Assembly (NCBI GenBank): GCA_934533075.1
Contig: CAKTBJ010000019.1
Location: forward strand, 1 to 55,797
Source of the DNA: an uncultured Paracoccus sp.
Lineage (GTDB): Bacteria; Pseudomonadota; Alphaproteobacteria; Rhodobacterales; Rhodobacteraceae
DNA length: 55,797 nt
Direction of reading: 5' to 3'
Of the stretch, positions 51,103 through 55,797 are shown piece by piece; position 1 is the stretch's first letter, and each line of letters opens with the position of its first letter. Under the pieces are notes generated by a model. That model searched no databases and was not told where the DNA came from. It saw nothing but the letters and a program-made list of their open reading frames with translations. A program made the translations under genes and the position numbers.

Positions 51103-51986
51103 GGGACCGCCGAGCCGCCGGCCGGACCCGCATCGGACCGGCCGTCGAGGCCGCCCCGATGCGCCGCGCCTTGCGGCGGCGCGGAGCGGCCCGGCGCCCT
51201 GCCGCTGCCTGTCCGTGGGCAGATTGCCGGATGGATGCCGAAAAGACGGGCTGAGCCGCCGCCGGCCTCGAAGGGCAAGTCGGGCAATGCGGCCAATCCG
51301 CATCGCCCGGATGCATGCCTTGCCCCATGCCGTCACTGGCCCAAGTCACGCCACCAGCCGAATACGCCTGCAATCCTCTCGGCCCCCCGCTTCCCCTGCC
51401 GAAGACGGAGGCGACGCCCACCCGGTCGCTTGCCAGCCCCCGCCCCCTGCGCCATGCGATCGCGGCAAACTGGTGCTCCGTGCAGCCGCCGGATGCCTTC
51501 CGCACCCCGCCCCATCGCTGGCCCAAGTCACGCCACCAGCCGAATGGGCCTACGGTCCCCCGCTTCCCGTGCCGGAGACGGAGACCGAGACGACGCCCTC
51601 CCGATTGCGTCCCGGACCGCTGCGCCCCGCCGAACAGGGTCAGGCACTCGCGGCAAGTCCGTGCTCCACGCATCCGCCGGGCGCGCCTGCCTCCTGCACA
51701 TCGTCGCACCTTCAGCCAGACGGGCTTGCGACCCGTCCCGCGCATCCTCCCCGGTCGGGGATACAGCCGCCTTCCCGGACCGCATCCCGCCCTGCCGCCC
51801 ATGTCCCGCATGCCGCCGGCCGGACCCGTTCGACGGGTCGGCGCTCGCCGGCCCCATCTTCTCCGGCCCGAAAGCAGGCCCCCTTCGCACCCATGCCCCC
51901 GGCCCGGCAAGCTTGACGCGCACGGCATTTTTGCCCCACATGTCCCCCTGCCGGGCACGACCCCGCGACGGGGGACAGGGGGCATC
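51103..51986. repeat. 884-bp non-coding gap with a 182-bp tandem repeat
   Basis: Two clear copies start at 51337 and 51519 with the same run of about 27 bases (TGGCCCAAGTCACGCCACCA then GCCGAAT). They also share GCTTCCC-TGCCG-AGACGGAG, CTCGCGGCAA/ATCGCGGCAA and TCCGTGCAGCC/TCCACGCATCC. Partial copies lie on both sides (from about 51250 and beyond 51700). Long open frames cross the region on both strands but lack family features and use the repeat. The promoter of the LysR gene at 51987 is presumably near 51900-51980. Confidence 0.8.
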
Positions 51987-52925
51987 ATGGATCTCAACCT
52001 GCTGGAGGATTTCGTCTGTCTCAGCGACGTGCGCAACTTTTCCCGCGCCGCCGAGATGCGCAATATCAGCCAGTCCACCCTCTCCAAGCATATCCGCAGC
52101 CTGGAGCACTGGGTGGGCACGCCGCTGATCGACCGATCCAGCTATCCGGTGCGGCTGACCGCCGAGGGGCAGATCCTCATCCGGCAGGCCCGCGACCTGG
52201 TGCAGCAGTTCCACAACCTGCGCAACGGGTTGCGCAGCGTCTCGTCCCAGCCGCGCAACCAGATCACCATCCTGGCCCAGCACACGCTACGGCTGACCTT
52301 CCTGCCGCGATGGCTGCACGACATCAGGGCGGCGATCGGCAGCATCGAGGAAACCCCGGTGCCCGCCCTGTCCTCCTATGGCGACACGGTGCGGATGTTC
52401 CGCAACGACGAAAGCGACCTTCTGGTCACCTATGTCCACCCCTCGGTGCGCCTGAAGCTGGAGATGGACGAGCTGGATCACCTGACCCTGGGGACCGAGC
52501 GCGTGCTGCCGATCAGCGCCCCGGATGCCGATGGCCGCCCGATCCACGACCTCGACCGGGGCGACGTGGTGCGCTATCTCAGCTATGGCACCGAAAGCTT
52601 CTTCGCCCAGGTGCTGGCGCCTCTGCTGCGCAGCCGCACGGTGGCGGTGAACGTCGTGGCCAGCAACCCGATGAGCGTGGCGCTGCTGTCGCTGGTGCGG
52701 GTGGGATCGGGCCTCGCCTGGGTGCCCGAAAGCCTGTGCGGCGAGGATCTGGCCGCCGGGCGGGTAGTGCTGGCCGGCAAATGCGGCTGGATCATCGACA
52801 CCGAGATCGCCATCTATCGCAAGAAAGCCAACAACCGCGCCATCGTGCAAAGGGTCTGGCAGGCGGCGCAGGCCAGCCAGGGCGAGGCCGCGCAGGCCCC
52901 GCCGCCGACAGCCCCCGCGCGCTGA
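51987..52925 (+). CDS. LysR-family transcriptional regulator
   Basis: A 312-residue LysR protein with an N-terminal winged helix (about 1-62: DLNLLEDFVCLSDVRNFSRA, then ISQSTLSKHIRSLEHWVGTP) and a C-terminal effector domain (about 90-300). ATG 51987 gives the standard LysR N-terminus; the open frame runs much further upstream into repeat DNA and should not be used. Purine-rich GGGGGACAGGGGG precedes it. Likely targets are the flanking peptidase/SBP genes or the MmgE-PrpD/ABC unit (inference). Confidence 0.93.
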   Translation: MDLNLLEDFVCLSDVRNFSRAAEMRNISQSTLSKHIRSLEHWVGTPLIDRSSYPVRLTAEGQILIRQARDLVQQFHNLRNGLRSVSSQPRNQITILAQHTLRLTFLPRWLHDIRAAIGSIEETPVPALSSYGDTVRMFRNDESDLLVTYVHPSVRLKLEMDELDHLTLGTERVLPISAPDADGRPIHDLDRGDVVRYLSYGTESFFAQVLAPLLRSRTVAVNVVASNPMSVALLSLVRVGSGLAWVPESLCGEDLAAGRVVLAGKCGWIIDTEIAIYRKKANNRAIVQRVWQAAQASQGEAAQAPPPTAPAR

Positions 52926-53379
52926 CGCCCCGCCCGCAGCCCCTGCCGCGATCGGCGCGGGGTTGGGGCGCGAAGGGCGCCATCCGGCCCCGCATCCAGC
53001 CCCCCGCCGGGGCCGGCGCGAGGCTGGATGATGAGGCGGCTCGTCCCGGCATGGCCGTCCCTGGATCGTTCCGCCGGTGGTCATGGCCCGCGCCCCCCGG
53101 AGGCCGAGGGGGCGGTTTCGCCAATCCTGAACCAAGGGCAGCCCCGCCCAGCGCGGTGATCGGTGCGGGACCCGTTGGCCCGCCCCGGATCGCCCTCCCG
53201 GTAGCATGGGGTCTCGGCCTGCCGGAGGCCGAACGATGCGCAGGCTTCCAGTGTCACCGACGCCGAACCAGGGACGGCCTCGTCCGGCGCGGTGATCGGC
53301 ACGGGGCGAGGCCACCCCGGATCACCCTGCCGGTGACTATGCGGCCCAGCCCGCCGGGCAGCGCGTCGGGCCGCCGTGC
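52926..53379. repeat. 454-bp convergent gap with a 125-bp tandem repeat
   Basis: Copies at 53097-53221 and 53222-53346 both begin CCGGAGGCCGA and share GAACCA-GG, GCGCGGTGATCGG and CCCCGGATC-CCCT-CCGGT. A partial copy precedes them from about 53020 (CTGGATCGTTCCGCCGGT). A small GC hairpin near 52950-52962 (CCGCG/CGCGG) could end the LysR transcript. No gene is supported here. Confidence 0.82.
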
Positions 53380-54729
53380 CTAGCCCGCCGCCGGCCCGGT
53401 GATCAGCGCCGCCAGCGGCGCGAGACCCGGCAGCGCATCGATCCCCTCCAGCGTGGCCAGCCCCGAATCGTCCAGCCGCCGCCCGGCATAGGCAAAGCAG
53501 TCGCGCAGCTTGGCGATGCGGGTGGCCTCGTCCAGCGGATCGGCGAGACTGCCCCGCGCATGGGCCAGCGCGGCGCGCAATTCGCGCCCGTCGCGCAGGC
53601 GGATCAGCGCCCGATGCGGCGGCCGCGCCTCGGCCTTCTCCTCCGCCAGCGGCATGACCTCCATCGCGATGCGGGGAAACAGCGCGCGGATATGCGGGCG
53701 TGCCACCGCCTCGGGCGTGAAATCCGACAGCGACAGCAGGTCCTGCACCAGCGCCAGCGCCACGCAATACTGCATCGAGAACCGCGCCTCCATCGGCGTG
53801 ACCGGCTGCGGATAGGCGAGGTTCAGGTAATTCGCTCGGCCCACGGTCAGCACGACTTCGGCCACGTCCTGCGCCGTGAAGCCATGCTGCCGGCGCAGGG
53901 CCAGCACCATGTCCACCGCGTTATGGGTCGAGCCGCAGCAGGGATGAATCTTCGGCAGCAGCCCGGCGGTGGCGATGACATGCGGCGCGTCCGGGCCGGG
54001 AAGGGTCCAATGCGCAGGCTCGCCGCCGCTCATCAGCTCGCCAAGTCCTTGCGAGCGTTCCAGAATATCCTCGCGCCCGGTCAGCCCGGCCTGCGCCAGC
54101 AGCGCGGCATCCACGGCGTTGCGCGCCGCCATGCCGGCATGGAAGGGCTTGGCCGGCGTGCCGAATTGCCCCTTCATGCCCGAGGCCATGCTGACCGCCA
54201 GCGACATGGCTTGCGCGATGCCCGCATGGTCCAGCCCCAGCAGGTGCGCGCAGCCCGCCGCCGTGCCGATGGTGCCGATGGTCGAGGTGCCATGCCAGCC
54301 GGCCACGTAATGCTCGGGCGCGACGCCCTGCCCGACAAGGGCCTGCGCCTCCAGCCCCGCCAGATAGGCCGCGACCAGATCGGCGCCGCTGGCCCCCGCC
54401 GCCTGCCCCAGTGCCAGCAGGGCCGGCACCAGCACGGCGGAGGCATGGCTCATCCCCGGCAGGAAGTTGTCGTCGAAATCCAGCGCATGCGCGGCGGTGC
54501 CGTTGATCAGCGCCGCCACGGGGACCGGCGCGCGACCGCCGCCGACCAGATCGGCCGCCCCCTGCGGCCCTGCCAGCGCGCGGCGCACCGCAGCGGTGGC
54601 GATGTCGCCCTGCCCGGCCACCATGCAGGCCAGCGTGTCGGCTATGGCCTGCTCGGCGGCACGGCGGTCGGCGGCGCTCACGCTTACCCCGCCCGCGGCC
54701 CGGCGGGCGATCTGGTTCAACAACGTCAT
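53380..54729 (-). CDS. MmgE/PrpD family protein
   Basis: A 449-residue protein with the MmgE/PrpD all-helical domain (about 1-250) and lid domain (about 260-430). Landmarks are HALDFDDNFLPGMSHASAVL (metal/substrate Asp-His region), WHGTSTIGTIGTAAG, KFQFGT-like MKGQFGTPAKPFHAGMAARN, and KIHPCCGSTHNAVD. Family members are 2-methylcitrate dehydratase, cis-aconitate/iminodisuccinate lyases and related hydro-lyases; the substrate cannot be assigned. AAGGGG precedes the ATG. It starts 13 bp after the last ABC ATPase gene and so is the distal gene of that importer operon. Confidence 0.92.
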   Translation of the reverse strand: MTLLNQIARRAAGGVSVSAADRRAAEQAIADTLACMVAGQGDIATAAVRRALAGPQGAADLVGGGRAPVPVAALINGTAAHALDFDDNFLPGMSHASAVLVPALLALGQAAGASGADLVAAYLAGLEAQALVGQGVAPEHYVAGWHGTSTIGTIGTAAGCAHLLGLDHAGIAQAMSLAVSMASGMKGQFGTPAKPFHAGMAARNAVDAALLAQAGLTGREDILERSQGLGELMSGGEPAHWTLPGPDAPHVIATAGLLPKIHPCCGSTHNAVDMVLALRRQHGFTAQDVAEVVLTVGRANYLNLAYPQPVTPMEARFSMQYCVALALVQDLLSLSDFTPEAVARPHIRALFPRIAMEVMPLAEEKAEARPPHRALIRLRDGRELRAALAHARGSLADPLDEATRIAKLRDCFAYAGRRLDDSGLATLEGIDALPGLAPLAALITGPAAG

Positions 54730-54742
54730 GATACTCGTCCCC

Positions 54743-55509
<767 letters not shown>

Positions 55510-55510
<1 letters not shown>

Positions 55511-55797
55511 CACGCTCCTCCCGCCGCGGGCGCGTCCAGCCAGGCCGGGTCACGCTTGGGCACCACCAGTTCCGCCACCGGATGATCCAGCCGCGGCAGG
55601 CTGTCCAGCAGCCCGCGCGTATAGGGATGCGTGGCCGCGCCCAGCTTCGCCGCCGGCAGGTCCTCCAGCACCCGGCCGCGATACATCACCAGCACCCGGT
55701 CGCAGAAATCCGCCACAAGGTTCAGGTCGTGGCTGATGAAGATCAGGCTGGCCCCGGCCCGGTCCACCAGTTCCTGCAACACCGCCAGCACCTGCCG
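55510..55797 (-). CDS. ABC transporter ATP-binding protein (DppD-like), C-terminal part
   Basis: The gene runs off the right edge. The visible 95 residues cover the region after Walker B: RQVLAVLQELVDRAGAS, H-loop FISHDLNLVADFCDRVLVMYRG and the peptide-type ATHPYTRGLLDSLPRLD tail. This places it as the OppD/DppD partner of the next ATPase. Confidence 0.92.

Noticed and set aside
48253..51336. A 1027-codon open frame on the minus strand, and similar ones at 4959-7874 and 35104-37821 (plus)
   Set aside because: They lie antisense to clear genes, are rich in Arg/His/Gly/Gln with no family motifs, and arise from the high G+C third positions of the real genes.

Overview
The window is GC-rich (roughly two thirds or more G+C by eye), tightly packed DNA with strong Shine-Dalgarno sites and many ATGA/TGATG gene overlaps. 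Its protein families point to an alphaproteobacterium of the Rhodobacterales, most likely Paracoccus or a close relative. The AztD-type zinc chaperone, the DUF6525-like protein and the many family-5 peptide/opine ABC systems support this. No rRNA, tRNA, CRISPR, transposase or phage structural genes were seen. It reads as a catabolic and scavenging accessory region, probably on a chromid or megaplasmid (inference).

Region 1 (0-8.6 kb). A LysR regulator is divergent from an operon encoding a Rid-family protein, a VOC protein, an NhaC-type antiporter, a DapA-family lyase/deaminase and a three-subunit FAD/[2Fe-2S] dehydrogenase of the D-hydroxyproline dehydrogenase / opine oxidase / HcnABC type. 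A DUF1353 lipoprotein follows. Region 2 (8.6-18.1 kb). A GntR/HutC regulator is divergent from a peptide-import operon: M20 peptidase, SBP, two permeases, a fused double ATPase, then an M20-fold and an M24-fold protein that both lack most of their metal ligands. Region 3 (18.1-28.2 kb). A complete five-gene ABC importer is divergent from a GntR-led operon with a creatininase-like hydrolase, a PanE-like dehydrogenase, an SDR and a polysaccharide-deacetylase-type hydrolase. Together they look like an import-and-ring-opening pathway for a cyclic amide or imide.

Region 4 (28.2-41 kb). A RES/Xre toxin-antitoxin pair and dadA come first. Then comes a likely zinc-starvation regulon with three near-identical palindromes (GTWAT-N3-ATWAC, probable Zur boxes). 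They sit in front of (i) an ABC importer with a fused double permease, (ii) a COG0523 GTPase operon and (iii) an aztD-like periplasmic zinc chaperone without aztABC beside it. An orphan SBP and a methyltransferase follow.

Region 5 (41-55.8 kb). A D-aminoacylase-type amidohydrolase is coupled through a 58-codon mini-ORF to a second COG0523 GTPase. Next come a frameshifted conserved hypothetical gene, an S9 peptidase, an orphan SBP, a beta-lactamase-fold hydrolase, a LysR regulator, a MmgE/PrpD protein and the ATPase end of another ABC operon.

The most unusual feature is that, from 42.8 to 53.4 kb, five gaps or gene junctions hold their own decayed tandem duplication (periods 173, about 157, 69, 182 and 125 bp). 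These repeats look unrelated between loci. One has duplicated a gene junction and so created a translationally coupled mini-ORF with a ruined P-loop. I saw no comparable tandem repeats in the first 42 kb.
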